Notes under the pieces: generated by a model
The model's database searches: none
What the model was told of the DNA's origin: nothing
Seen by the model: the letters and a program-made list of their open reading frames with translations, nothing else
Shown: positions 8,539 through 16,701 of the stretch, one piece after another
Numbering within the stretch: position 1 is the stretch's first letter
Layout of the letters: the number at the start of each line of letters is the position of its first letter
Translations under genes and position numbers: made by a program
Source: Armatimonadota bacterium
GTDB lineage: Bacteria > Armatimonadota > Fimbriimonadia > Fimbriimonadales > Fimbriimonadaceae
Assembly (NCBI GenBank): GCA_020161505.1
Contig: JAIUNY010000026.1
Span: 1 to 41,272 of the forward strand
Length of the DNA stretch: 41,272 nucleotides
Direction: 5' to 3'

Positions 8539-9090
8539 ATGCAAGACGCACCACAGAGCCCGGATCCCCGGCTGGTGGTGCGTTTTGATGTTGAAATCCA
8601 GCTCATTGAGTGGCCCCGCAAGCGCGTGGCGACTCTCGCTGCCTCCGTGCCTCTGGCCCTGGAAGCCTGCCTCGCTCTTGGGGTGAAGGCGCATTTCTTT
8701 GTCGGACGCGGGGCCCTGGCGATGCTCCCCGCGCTCATCGAACGGATCCTCGCCGAAGGCCACGATCTCGACCTCCTCCTCGGCCCCCTCGATGACCCCG
8801 AGGAAGCCTGGGAGGAGGCCGTCTCGATTCTCCGAGCTCACGAGCACAATCTGCGAGGGATCGCCGGACCGGCGCGACCCAGTCAAGCCGCGTTTGCCCT
8901 CCCGGCGCTCTCTGCATCCACACCCGGGATCCACGTCTTCCCCGGCCCACCGGAGGTCATCGCCCGAAACCTCACTCTCCACGGCGAAAAACCCGAACAG
9001 TGGCCCGACTGGGAAGCCGCGATCCGCACAAAAATCGAATCCGGATCCCGCATCCGCACCATGCGCGAAATCCTTCACGAATCGCTCTGA
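8539..9090 (+). CDS. Polysaccharide-deacetylase-like (NodB fold) protein with degenerate active site
   Basis: 183 residues. RFDVEIQL (15-22) followed by LALEACLALGVKAHFFVGRGALAML and ILAEGHDLDLLLG (71-82) follows the NodB pattern of a FDDGP strand, a helix then KATFFxxG, and AEGHEIGxHT. The key residues are not kept: the DD metal/base motif is reduced to one Asp (D17), and GHxxxxH has become GHDLDLL with no second metal His. The protein is also shorter than a full NodB domain. It may be an inactive deacetylase relative with a binding role. It lies 19 bp after pgk on the same strand. The fold is inferred from pattern only. Confidence 0.6.
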   Translation: MQDAPQSPDPRLVVRFDVEIQLIEWPRKRVATLAASVPLALEACLALGVKAHFFVGRGALAMLPALIERILAEGHDLDLLLGPLDDPEEAWEEAVSILRAHEHNLRGIAGPARPSQAAFALPALSASTPGIHVFPGPPEVIARNLTLHGEKPEQWPDWEAAIRTKIESGSRIRTMREILHESL

Positions 9091-9200
9091 GACGAACGAT
9101 TCCAAGGGGGTGGGCTTGGAGAGCGAAACCCCGACCCATTCTGAGGGAAGGTCTCGCTGACCCGGAAGAGGCGTAAGCTTTTTGTACTCGCCCGCCACCG

Positions 9201-9249
9201 ACTCCCGTCGGGGGAGGGTGGCCCGAAGGGTCGGGAGGGGGAAATCCGT
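9201..9249 (+). repeat. Copy of a dispersed intergenic repeat
   Basis: The stretch around GGGGGAGGGTGGCCCGAAGG and GGGAGGGGGAAATCCGT matches the core of the two 134-bp repeats at 24648-24949 with a few changes. It lies in the 254-bp tail-to-tail gap between the NodB-like gene and sucD. A separate perfect hairpin, CCGTCCTCCTC-GAA-GAGGAGGACGG (9246-9270), overlaps its end. Confidence 0.6.
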
Positions 9250-9283
9250 CCTCCTCGAAGAGGAGGACGGCCGCCGGGGGCCC

Positions 9284-9323
9284 AAAAAAGAGAACGGCGC
9301 AGAGGCAGCACCCCCACGCCGTT
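9284..9323 (-). terminator. Rho-independent terminator of sucD
   Basis: Read on the minus strand, AACGGCG (from 9323) pairs with CGCCGTT ending at 9293, followed by CTCTTTTTT. It lies about 20 bp after the sucD stop. Confidence 0.75.
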
Positions 9324-9344
9324 TCCCTACTTACTCAAAAAGCG

Positions 9345-10229
9345 TCAAACGCCTGCAGCCACGAGCGAGGCACGCACGAGATCCGCGACTTGGCTTGTCG
9401 TGTCCGCCACCTTCGCGCCTGCATCGAGCAACGCATCGACCTTGCTTTGCGGCGTTCCCAGCTTGCCGCTGATAATCGCCCCAGCGTGCCCCATGCGCTT
9501 GCCCGGAGGAGCCGTTCGACCGCTGATAAAGCTCACCACCGGCTTGGACATGTGGTGCTTGATGAACTCCGCACCCTTCTCTTCGTCCGTTCCGCCGATC
9601 TCGCCGATCATGACAACCGCCTTGGTCTCTGGATCATTCTCGAACATCTCAAGCGCGTCCACAAATCGAGTGCCAATGATCGGATCACCGCCGATGCCGA
9701 CGCAGGTGGATTGACCAAGATCAGCTCGGGTGAGCTCCCACGCCACTTCGTAAGTCAAGGTGCCAGAGCGGCTGACCATGCCGATCGGGCCTTTCTTGAA
9801 GATGTGCCCGGGCATGATTCCCATCTTGCACTCTTCCGGAGTGATGATCCCCGCGCAGTTGCCCCCGAGCAGAATCGATCTGCCGTTGGCCTTGATCTTG
9901 TTCGCCACCCGGGTCATGTCGGCGATGGGCACGCCCTCGGTAATCAGGGTGATGAACGGAACCCCCGCCTCCTCGGCTTCCAAAACGGAATCAGCCGCGA
10001 ACGGCGCAGGAACGAAGACGATCACCGCATCGCCGCCGGTTTTGGCGACGGCTTCTTCCATCGTGTTGAACACCGGCACGCCGAACAGCTCGGTTCCACC
10101 CTTACCCGGTGTCACACCCGCGACCACTTTCGTGCCGTACTTGATCATCTGCTCGGTGTGGAAGCTCCCTTCCTTCCCCGTCATTCCCGCGACAATCACC
10201 TTTGTATCTTTGTTGACCAGTACCGACAT
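9345..10229 (-). CDS. sucD: Succinyl-CoA synthetase (ADP/GDP-forming) alpha subunit
   Basis: 294 residues from ATG 10229. The alpha subunit binds CoA and carries the phosphohistidine of the TCA-cycle enzyme. Visible are [19 protein letters not shown] (CoA-binding Rossmann start), [52 protein letters not shown] and [10 protein letters not shown], where H248 is the phosphorylated residue. The start is fixed by homology and by CGGAG 6 nt upstream; an in-frame ATG at 10256 precedes it. The beta-subunit gene sucC, usually directly upstream, is absent here; the upstream neighbour is divergent. Confidence 0.96.
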   Translation of the reverse strand: MSVLVNKDTKVIVAGMTGKEGSFHTEQMIKYGTKVVAGVTPGKGGTELFGVPVFNTMEEAVAKTGGDAVIVFVPAPFAADSVLEAEEAGVPFITLITEGVPIADMTRVANKIKANGRSILLGGNCAGIITPEECKMGIMPGHIFKKGPIGMVSRSGTLTYEVAWELTRADLGQSTCVGIGGDPIIGTRFVDALEMFENDPETKAVVMIGEIGGTDEEKGAEFIKHHMSKPVVSFISGRTAPPGKRMGHAGAIISGKLGTPQSKVDALLDAGAKVADTTSQVADLVRASLVAAGV

Positions 10230-10291
10230 TGCAACTCCGTTGTAGCGTGAGAGCATACCGAACCGGACACCCCTTTCCTGGGATTCGCTGG

Positions 10292-10900
10292 ATGAACCAT
10301 ACTACGGCAAGGATGCGTTTGGATCGCTGGAGCATCGCGGTAGGGGGTGGACTCGTAACCGGAATATTTTTGACCGCACTGGCCCCTCAGCTTCTTGGTC
10401 ACTTCGACCCCGAGTACCTCACCTCCAAGCGGTCAACAAGATTCACGAGTGACGCGCCCTACCGTGTAGACAGCAACGATACAGCAGAGGAACGGGCCAC
10501 CAAGCGTGAGAGGATACGAAAGAAGAACGCAACCTTCAATTTCCTCTACCCGGCGGTCTTTTACGGGGGGATCGTCACGACCCTGATCTCGCTCGGCACG
10601 GGGCTCGTCATCGCGTTCGGCGTCGGCCCTCGCTGGATGGGGAGCATCGTCAACGGAACCGTCTCGGAGCGATTTGTCGATTACCAAGGTACGCAGCACT
10701 TTGGAGTTCCCGAGTATGTGTCGGAAGGCGCGAGGTTCTACGTACGCTTCCAAACCGCCGCCGGGCACAGCGATGAAGTCGCAACTTCGCCCGAGGTCTA
10801 TGGCCTTCTCGCACCCGGGACGGTGTTTCGGGGTCGAGCCCTGGGCTCTCGCCTCACCGAACTCCACTCCCCGCTGACCCCGCCGGATCCCGACGCATGA
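10292..10900 (+). CDS. Membrane protein, tandem paralogue A
   Basis: About 202 residues with hydrophobic segments near 16-35 and 90-110. The C-terminal part, from GVGPRWMG through EGARFYVRF, aligns almost without gaps with the next protein (GIGPRWFG ... PPGARRYLIV), keeping V, G and H at matching places; they look like a duplicated small beta domain behind a membrane helix. The family is unknown. Start options are ATG 10292 and ATG 10313 ([12 protein letters not shown]); CATACT at 10298-10303 would make 10313 near-leaderless, so the true protein may be 7 residues shorter. It overlaps the next gene by 4 bp. Confidence 0.65.
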   Translation: MNHTTARMRLDRWSIAVGGGLVTGIFLTALAPQLLGHFDPEYLTSKRSTRFTSDAPYRVDSNDTAEERATKRERIRKKNATFNFLYPAVFYGGIVTTLISLGTGLVIAFGVGPRWMGSIVNGTVSERFVDYQGTQHFGVPEYVSEGARFYVRFQTAAGHSDEVATSPEVYGLLAPGTVFRGRALGSRLTELHSPLTPPDPDA

Positions 10901-11274
10901 TCGCCCTCATTATCTCGCTGGGGTGGATTCTCCTGTACTTTCTCGCAACTCTTGCGGTTCTCATGGCTGGACTCTTCGCCGCCATCTATTGCTGGGGAAT
11001 TGGGCCGCGATGGTTCGGCTACCGCCTCAAGTTCCGGGTCGCCAAAAAGATGTTCATCGACGACGGCATGGCCCACTATGTGGGGAACTTCGACAACCTC
11101 CCTCCAGGGGCCCGTCGCTATCTCATTGTCCGCGAAGAGTCGGGGAAGGAGCGCACCTTTCTCGCCCTCACGGCGGCTGCCGCGGATGTCGCGGTTGGTC
11201 AAGAATGTGTAGCCTTTCTGATAGGCGCGCGGATCATCGAAATCACTTGGAAAGAACCCTGGCCCGGGGCCTGA
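10897..11274 (+). CDS. Membrane protein, tandem paralogue B, 125 aa
   Basis: One long N-terminal hydrophobic stretch (residues 2-33) leads into the shared motif GIGPRWFGYRLKF, then a small soluble domain with PPGARRYLIVREESGKERTF ending VAFLIGARIIEITW. It starts in the ATGA overlap with paralogue A, so both are made together. The topology suggests a membrane anchor with one small folded domain. No function can be assigned. A short weak hairpin follows the stop. Confidence 0.7.
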   Translation: MIALIISLGWILLYFLATLAVLMAGLFAAIYCWGIGPRWFGYRLKFRVAKKMFIDDGMAHYVGNFDNLPPGARRYLIVREESGKERTFLALTAAAADVAVGQECVAFLIGARIIEITWKEPWPGA

Positions 11275-11277
11275 AAA

Positions 11278-11297
11278 CCTGAAAAGTCAGGCATTTT
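11278..11297 (+). terminator. Weak hairpin after the paralogue pair
   Basis: CCTGA-AAAG-TCAGG (11278-11291) followed by CATTTT. The stem is only 5 bp, so efficiency is doubtful. Confidence 0.35.
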
Positions 11298-11320
11298 GTC
11301 GAATCGATTCGCCCAAGTGT

Positions 11321-11347
11321 TTGAACTCCCCGGAATGCCCCTATAAT
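11321..11347 (+). promoter_or_regulatory. Promoter of the DUF1800 gene, probable leaderless start
   Basis: TTGAAC (11321-11326), 15-bp spacer, perfect TATAAT (11342-11347). Only 6 nt separate the -10 box from ATG 11354, which would place the transcription start at or next to the start codon. Confidence 0.7.
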
Positions 11348-11353
11348 AGAGTC

Positions 11354-12832
11354 ATGGCGCTCACAGATCGTCAGAAGGTCGCCCACTTGCTCCGCCGATT
11401 CGGCTTCGGAGCGAGCTTGCCCGAGATGGAAGAATATGTGCCTCTCGGACCCGATGGAGCCCTCAGCCGTCTCCTCGATTTTTCCGCGAGCAAAGACATC
11501 GGATTTGTCCCCCAATGGGCCTTCAAAAAAGACGAAGAAGCTGAGCCAGGCGGCTACCGATTCCGCCTCCACTGGATTCTCCAGATGGCCGTCACGAAGA
11601 CGCCTCTGAAGGAGAAACTCGCGCTCTTTTGGCACGACCATTTCGCGGTCAACGAAGAGGATGTGGAGCACGGGATCGCCATGATGGACTACCTGGAAAC
11701 CATCCGCAAAAATCCAGGCGGCAAATTCAAAGACATCCTCACCTCGATGATGACCAACGTCGCCTTGATGCGGCAGCTCAACGTGGAGATGATCAGCCGC
11801 GCGACCCCGAACGAAAACTTCGCGCGCGAACTCCTGGAGCTCTACACCCTCGGCGAAGGCAATTACACCGAAAAAGACATCAAGGAGATCGCGCGAGCGC
11901 TCACCGGGCACTCCCACTACGACGCCTTCTGGCGCATGGGTCAGGAAAACACCGAGCGGATGAACCACATCATCAAGCACGATACGCCGGGTGTTTTTGC
12001 CATCTACGCCGACTCCGTGCACATCCCCGGGCCGAAGAGCGTTCTCGGTCAGACCGTGGAATCCTCCGCCGACGTCGTGGCGATGCTCAGCAAGCACCCC
12101 CAAACCGCCCGTTACATCTGCGGCAAGCTCTGGGAATGGTTCGCTTATTCGAGTCCCGAGCCGGAAACCGTCGAAAAGCTCGCGAAGAAATTCCTTGCCC
12201 ACGATGGCAGCATCCTCGAAACCCTGCGCAGCATGGCAAAGATGGACGAGTTCTGGAGCGAGAAATGCGTTCGCAATCTCGTCAAGAACCCGGTCGACTA
12301 TGTCGTGGGAATCGTCCGCGCGCAGAACTCTCGTGAACGGATTCTGCGCGAGTTTCCCAAGGAGAACACCAAATCCACTCCGATTCCCGAGGACATCATG
12401 GGGTCCACCAGCGCGATCATGTACTACCTCAGCGAGTGCGGCATGAACCTCTTCTTCCCCCAAACGGTGGCCGGATGGGACTGGGGCAAGGGCTGGATCA
12501 GCACGAATACACTCATTCAGCGCAAGCGATTCACCGGCGTCCACACCTACTATCGGGTTGAAAATGACGGAAAAGAACAATGGCTCCCCGATCTCCCCAT
12601 GCAGTACGTGACCAGCGAGATCAAGAAGCGCAATCCGCAGTCGATCGAGGCCATCGTTGCCGCGTTCTGCACCATCTATGATTGTCCATTGAGCATCGAG
12701 CAAAACGCGGTGCTGGTCAAGCACTTTGAAAAGATGGGAGGAGTCGCGGTTCTTGAGGCCGGGCACTTTGCCTGGGCGTGCACACTGGCACTCCAACTTC
12801 TTGGATCCGCTCCGGAATTCCACATGTGCTAG
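11354..12832 (+). CDS. DUF1800 family protein
   Basis: 492 residues from ATG 11354. DUF1800 hallmarks are the N-terminal HLLRRFGFGAS, LFWHDHFAVNEEDVEH, QLNVEMISRATPNENFARELLELYTLGEGNYTEKDIKEIARALTG split across 148-193, and the C-terminal LLGSAPEFHMC. The family is often encoded beside DUF1501 proteins and is suspected to act at the cell surface, but its biochemistry is not established. No DUF1501 partner is next to it here. No signal peptide is seen. The upstream in-frame ATG 11321 is rejected because it overlaps the -35 box. It is followed by a terminator shared with the convergent PEP-CTERM gene. Confidence 0.88.
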   Translation: MALTDRQKVAHLLRRFGFGASLPEMEEYVPLGPDGALSRLLDFSASKDIGFVPQWAFKKDEEAEPGGYRFRLHWILQMAVTKTPLKEKLALFWHDHFAVNEEDVEHGIAMMDYLETIRKNPGGKFKDILTSMMTNVALMRQLNVEMISRATPNENFARELLELYTLGEGNYTEKDIKEIARALTGHSHYDAFWRMGQENTERMNHIIKHDTPGVFAIYADSVHIPGPKSVLGQTVESSADVVAMLSKHPQTARYICGKLWEWFAYSSPEPETVEKLAKKFLAHDGSILETLRSMAKMDEFWSEKCVRNLVKNPVDYVVGIVRAQNSRERILREFPKENTKSTPIPEDIMGSTSAIMYYLSECGMNLFFPQTVAGWDWGKGWISTNTLIQRKRFTGVHTYYRVENDGKEQWLPDLPMQYVTSEIKKRNPQSIEAIVAAFCTIYDCPLSIEQNAVLVKHFEKMGGVAVLEAGHFAWACTLALQLLGSAPEFHMC

Positions 12833-12850
12833 CCCTCTGTGCTCCGCAGC

Positions 12851-12886
12851 AAAAAAAAAACGGGCTCGCTGGATTCAGCGAGCCCG
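12851..12886 (-). terminator. Strong intrinsic terminator of the PEP-CTERM gene (possibly bidirectional)
   Basis: CGGGCTCGCTG (12861-12871), loop GATT, CAGCGAGCCCG (12876-12886). On the minus strand the hairpin is followed by ten T residues (A-run 12851-12860). On the plus strand AATTTATT follows, so it may also end the DUF1800 transcript. Confidence 0.92.
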
Positions 12887-12918
12887 AATTTATTCAAGAT
12901 AAGGAATTCGCGGAAGGG

Positions 12919-13596
12919 TTACTTCTTGCGACGCTTCAGCATCGCGGCGGCACCCAGGCCGAGCAGCGCCATGGTGGTCGGCTCCGGCACCGCTTGGTAG
13001 CTCAGAGTGTCAATTCCGATGAAGTTCCCGGAGGTTGTGATGTCTTCGGCGAAATACCGGAGGGCAAGGCGCCCACTCGTCGGGCCGGTGAGCCCGGAGA
13101 GGGTGACCGTAAATTGCGTCCAGGCCAGCGGGTATCCGGTCTGCAGTTCCGTCGGGTTGATATCAAGGAGCACAGTGCTGAACGCCGACGCCGTTGTGCT
13201 GTTTCCGCTCGTGCTGAGTCGAACCTGAAGTCGATCCGAGAAATCGTGAGTGGCAGTTCGGGTGAAGAACGAGAGCGTATCGCCATTGTTCAGGGTTGCC
13301 GTGGGCAACATCATCCAGTTGCTGATTTGTCCGGTACTTGATCCCGCGAAGAAGTTTGTCGCGATATAACCACCCGACAAAGCGGGAATCGTGGCGTTGC
13401 CTTGGAACCAGTCTTCCGGACCGAGATTCGTCGAATCGTTGAGCAAGAACCAGCCGAGAGCCTCCAAATTGGCCCCGGCGGTTTGTCCGTTGGTCGTGGT
13501 ACCCCCGATGTCGTCGAAGTTCTGAGTGAAAGAGGTGGCGAAGCTGGCGCTCGCGGCAAGTACAGCCACGGAAGAGGCAAGAACCTTAAAGCACAT
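12919..13596 (-). CDS. PEP-CTERM sorting domain protein, choice-of-anchor J-like
   Basis: 225 residues. Signal peptide MCFKVLASSVAVLAASASFA. The body runs TQNFDDIG (start of a jelly-roll-like choice-of-anchor J domain), ALGWFLLNDS, ISNWMMLPTATLNNGDTLSF, LQVRLSTSG and GNFIGIDTLSY. The C-terminus (203-225) is VPEPTTMALLGLGAAAML then KRRKK: the PEP motif, membrane helix and basic tail recognised by exosortase for surface sorting. No exosortase is in the window. The long upstream open frame is ignored because the signal peptide fixes ATG 13596, which has GGAGA 9 nt before it. TATACT at 13663-13658 (minus) is a likely -10, giving a leader of about 50 nt. Confidence 0.9.
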   Translation of the reverse strand: MCFKVLASSVAVLAASASFATSFTQNFDDIGGTTTNGQTAGANLEALGWFLLNDSTNLGPEDWFQGNATIPALSGGYIATNFFAGSSTGQISNWMMLPTATLNNGDTLSFFTRTATHDFSDRLQVRLSTSGNSTTASAFSTVLLDINPTELQTGYPLAWTQFTVTLSGLTGPTSGRLALRYFAEDITTSGNFIGIDTLSYQAVPEPTTMALLGLGAAAMLKRRKK

Positions 13597-13657
13597 ATTT
13601 GTTTGTCTCCGAATAACGATGGCAGACCGGAAAACCCGACCCCAACTGAGGTTCTCA

Positions 13658-13663
13658 GTATAC
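13658..13663 (-). promoter_or_regulatory. -10 box upstream of the PEP-CTERM gene
   Basis: TATACT on the minus strand, with a loose TTGCTT 15 bp upstream. Unlike most genes here it leaves a real leader containing CGGAGA. The remaining 180 bp to the HerA-like gene show no other feature I can support. Confidence 0.5.
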
Positions 13664-13841
13664 GAAAAAGAACACCCAAGCAAAAACACTGACCGCGCAT
13701 TTAACAGCCTTGTTCCGAAAGCTAGTAAAAATAATGGGGGAAACTCATCGCCAAGCACGTCGCGGGAAGCCACGGAGGAGGCTTTGTAACTCGGCAGGGC
13801 TCTCACCCAACCGAGTTGCACGAACGACCAGGGCGAAGCCC

Positions 13842-15368
13842 TTAGCGGCCCTTGAACAACCCGCCCAAAATCCCGCGAAGGAGCTTCGGCGCACTCTTGC
13901 TGATTTCCCGACCGAGCGTCGTTCCCGCCGATCGCATCGCGCTCTTCATCATGGCGTCCACCGGAGAATCACTCGCCCGAGACCGCCCACGCGAGGTCAC
14001 TCGCGATTCCTTCTCCGCTTGTTTTCGCGTCGCTTCTTCGGCCTTCGCCTGAGCCTCTGCGGCCTCCGCCGCCTCTGCCTCCTGAGCCGCCTTCTCGGCG
14101 CGTGCGCTCAGAATCTCGTAGGCGGATTCGCGATCCACTTCCTTGTCGTAAGTCATTCCGACGGGACTGGAAGCCATCAGAGCTTTTCGCTCCTCCGGAG
14201 TCGCTGGCCCGAGCCGACCAGAAGGCGGCCGAATCAGAGTCTTCTGCACGATAATCGGCGTTCCCTTCCCTTCGAGTGTGCTCACCAAAGCCTCGCCGAC
14301 GCCCAAATTCGTGATGACTTCGTCCGTCTTGAACGCAGGATTCGGCCTAAACGTGTCGGCCGCCGAATTCACCGCCTTCTGATCACGCGGTGTGAATGCT
14401 CGCAACGCATGTTGGAATCGGTTGCCCAGCTGCCCTAAAACCGCATCCGGCAAGTCGAGCGGATTCTGCGAGCAGAAGTAGACCCCCACCCCCTTCGAGC
14501 GAATCAACCGAACCACCTGCTCGACCTTCTCTACCAAAGCCTTCGGCGCATCATTGAAGAGCAGGTGCGCCTCGTCGAAGAAGAAAACCAGCTTGGGCTT
14601 CTCGAGGTCGCCGACTTCCGGGAGTTCTTCGAACAACTCACTCAACAGCCACAGCAAGAAGGTGGAATAGAGCCGAGGATTCGCCATCAGCTTGTCGCTT
14701 GCGAGAAGACTGACGACACCCTTTCCGTCCGAAGTGGTACGCATCAGATCGCTGAGTTCCAGTGCGGGCTCCCCGAAAAATGATTCGGCTCCCTGTTGCT
14801 CAAGTACCAAAAGCGACCGCTGAATCGCACCCACTGAAGTCGAACTCACCTGCCCATACTCCGCCTGAATCTCCTTCGAGTGATCGGCGATGAAGGTCAG
14901 CATCGACCGCAAGTCCTTCATATCCAGCAGGAGCAGCCCTTGGTCGTCGGCGAGTTTGAAGGCAATGTTCAGCACGCCCTCCTGCGTCTCATTCAAGTCA
15001 AGCAATCGAGCCAGCAGAAGGGGCCCCATCTCGCTGATCGTGGCGCGGAGGCGATGGCCTTGCTCACCAAAAACATCCCAGCAGATCGTCGGACAACCAG
15101 AATACGTCAGAGTTCCCAGTCCGATTTCCGCGGCTCGTTCCTCCAGTTTTGGCTTTCCGCCCCCCGGCTGGCTGATCCCGCTCAGGTCTCCCTTGACGTC
15201 GGCCATGAAGACCGGGACGCCCATCTGGCTAAATTGCTCAGCGAGAACCTGGAGGGTGACGGTCTTGCCCGTACCGGTTGCCCCGGCAATCAGTCCGTGA
15301 CGGTTCGCCAGTTGCGGGAGCAAATGTACAGGTTGATCAGATTTTCCTACAAAGATAGGTTCAGCCAT
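13842..15368 (-). CDS. HerA-like ATPase, DUF853 family (YjgR-like)
   Basis: 508 residues. Walker A is GATGTGKT (29-36) and Walker B is [13 protein letters not shown]. Other family blocks are [54 protein letters not shown] and [20 protein letters not shown]. The C-terminal 90 residues are charged, with an alanine/glutamate-rich coiled-coil stretch ([20 protein letters not shown]). HerA/FtsK-type ATPases are ring translocases; E. coli YjgR has no settled role. GAGAGG lies 5 nt before the ATG, one of the better ribosome sites here. It is divergent from the oxidoreductase gene. Confidence 0.9.
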   Translation of the reverse strand: MAEPIFVGKSDQPVHLLPQLANRHGLIAGATGTGKTVTLQVLAEQFSQMGVPVFMADVKGDLSGISQPGGGKPKLEERAAEIGLGTLTYSGCPTICWDVFGEQGHRLRATISEMGPLLLARLLDLNETQEGVLNIAFKLADDQGLLLLDMKDLRSMLTFIADHSKEIQAEYGQVSSTSVGAIQRSLLVLEQQGAESFFGEPALELSDLMRTTSDGKGVVSLLASDKLMANPRLYSTFLLWLLSELFEELPEVGDLEKPKLVFFFDEAHLLFNDAPKALVEKVEQVVRLIRSKGVGVYFCSQNPLDLPDAVLGQLGNRFQHALRAFTPRDQKAVNSAADTFRPNPAFKTDEVITNLGVGEALVSTLEGKGTPIIVQKTLIRPPSGRLGPATPEERKALMASSPVGMTYDKEVDRESAYEILSARAEKAAQEAEAAEAAEAQAKAEEATRKQAEKESRVTSRGRSRASDSPVDAMMKSAMRSAGTTLGREISKSAPKLLRGILGGLFKGR

Positions 15369-15507
15369 TTCTGCCTCTCAAACGATGCCTTGCAGGGTAC
15401 CGCAGGAGACGATTCTCCGACCACGCCACAGGAAATTCGCCAGTTTGCGAACCGTTTCGATTCAGACCTTGAACCCCGCGCTCTCAATCGGTATGCTCAC
15501 TCTCACC

Positions 15508-16581
15508 ATGGCTAAGAAACTGAAGGTCGGCATCATTGGTAACGGCATGATCGCCCGTCACGCCCACATTCCTGGATATCTCGCGCTCCCCGAAGAATGC
15601 GAAATCGTTTGGGCTTGCGATATCAAGGAAGAGCGTGCCAAGGAAGTCTCGAAAGAGTACGGCATCGCCAAAACGACCACCGACTACAAGGATCTCCTCA
15701 ACGATCCCGAAATTGACGCGGTCAGCGTTTGCACCCCCAACATGGCTCACATGGCGATCACCGTGGATGCCCTCAAGGCCGGCAAGCACGTTCTGTGCGA
15801 AAAGCCGCTCTCGATGAACGGCGACCAATCCCGAGCCATGTGCCGAGCCGCCAAGGATTCCGGCAAGATCCTGCAAGTCGCTCTCCAAATGCGATTCAGC
15901 GGCCCTGGTCTATTCATGCGCGATTACATCGCAAACGGCCACATGGGCGACATCTACTACGCACGCGCTCAAGCCCTGCGACGCCGAGGCGTCCCGGCCT
16001 GGGGTGTGTTCATTGATAAGGAGCAACAAGGCGGCGGTCCGCTCATCGACATCGGTGTGCACGTCCTCGACTTCACCCTCTCCATGATGGGCTATCCGAA
16101 GCCAGTCAGCGCGAGCGGCAAGGCCTGGGACACCCTGGGCAAGAATCCGGATTTGTTCAACTTCTGGGGCGACTACCCGCGCGATAAGTTCACGGTTGAA
16201 GATATGGCCGTTGGATTTATCCGATTCGAGGATGGTCAAGTCGTGGTGCTGGAAAGCAGCTTCATGAGCAACATCCAAGAAGAGATCTTCACCACCCAGC
16301 TCTTCGGCACCAAGTCGGGTGCGCAGGTCAAGGCTTCGGGCGACAACCCGGTGCAGATCTACACCGAAATCGACAAGCAACTGTTCGACTTCGCGCCGCG
16401 CAACATCCCCGACGTGAAGAGCTCCTATAACGGAGAGGTTGCGGCGTTCCTCGATGCGATCAAGAACGGCAAGCCGTCCCCGGTTCCGGGCGAGAACGGC
16501 CTGACCCTCAACGCAATCTTCGATGCTCTCTACAAGAGCAGCGAAACCGGTCAAGAAGAAAAGATCGACGTCAGCTACTAA
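15508..16581 (+). CDS. Gfo/Idh/MocA family oxidoreductase
   Basis: 357 residues. The N-terminal NAD(P)-binding fold begins KVGIIGNGMIARHAHIPGY, followed by VWACDIKEERAKEVSKEYG and the family-typical VSVCTPNMAHMAITVDALKAG and HVLCEKPLSMN (catalytic EKP). The second half is the alpha/beta substrate domain with GGGPLIDIGVHVLDFTLSMMG (active-site D and H). Substrates of this family are sugars, inositols or related polyols; this one cannot be named. ATG 15508 follows TATGCT (15492-15497) by 10 nt; an in-frame ATG at 15493 overlaps that box. A terminator follows. Confidence 0.9.
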   Translation: MAKKLKVGIIGNGMIARHAHIPGYLALPEECEIVWACDIKEERAKEVSKEYGIAKTTTDYKDLLNDPEIDAVSVCTPNMAHMAITVDALKAGKHVLCEKPLSMNGDQSRAMCRAAKDSGKILQVALQMRFSGPGLFMRDYIANGHMGDIYYARAQALRRRGVPAWGVFIDKEQQGGGPLIDIGVHVLDFTLSMMGYPKPVSASGKAWDTLGKNPDLFNFWGDYPRDKFTVEDMAVGFIRFEDGQVVVLESSFMSNIQEEIFTTQLFGTKSGAQVKASGDNPVQIYTEIDKQLFDFAPRNIPDVKSSYNGEVAAFLDAIKNGKPSPVPGENGLTLNAIFDALYKSSETGQEEKIDVSY

Positions 16582-16602
16582 ACTCGACTGTTGCGAGACT
16601 CT

Positions 16603-16644
16603 GGGGTTTCTTGGTCAAGATCGACCAAGAAACCCCGTTTTCTT
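16603..16644 (+). terminator. Intrinsic terminator after the oxidoreductase
   Basis: GGGGTTTCTTGGTC (16603-16616), loop AAGATC, GACCAAGAAACCCC (16623-16636), then GTTTTCTT: a 14-bp perfect stem. Confidence 0.88.
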
Positions 16645-16701
16645 GACAAAACTTTCATATTTCGGCACTTCTGTCCCCTGATTCCGTGTATTGTGAGGAT
16701 C

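Noticed and set aside
11321-11353. Upstream ATG extension of the DUF1800 protein
   Set aside because: It overlaps the -35/-10 promoter, and homology begins at the second Met (MALTDRQKV).
11243-12823. Minus-strand 526-codon open frame opposite the DUF1800 gene
   Set aside because: Antisense shadow with histidine/valine-rich composition and no recognisable domain.
12838-12860. Poly-A run as a frameshift or assembly artefact
   Set aside because: It is the T-tract of a strong minus-strand terminator.
13597-13821. 75-residue N-terminal extension of the first PEP-CTERM protein
   Set aside because: The signal peptide and ribosome site fix ATG 13596; the extension covers the promoter.
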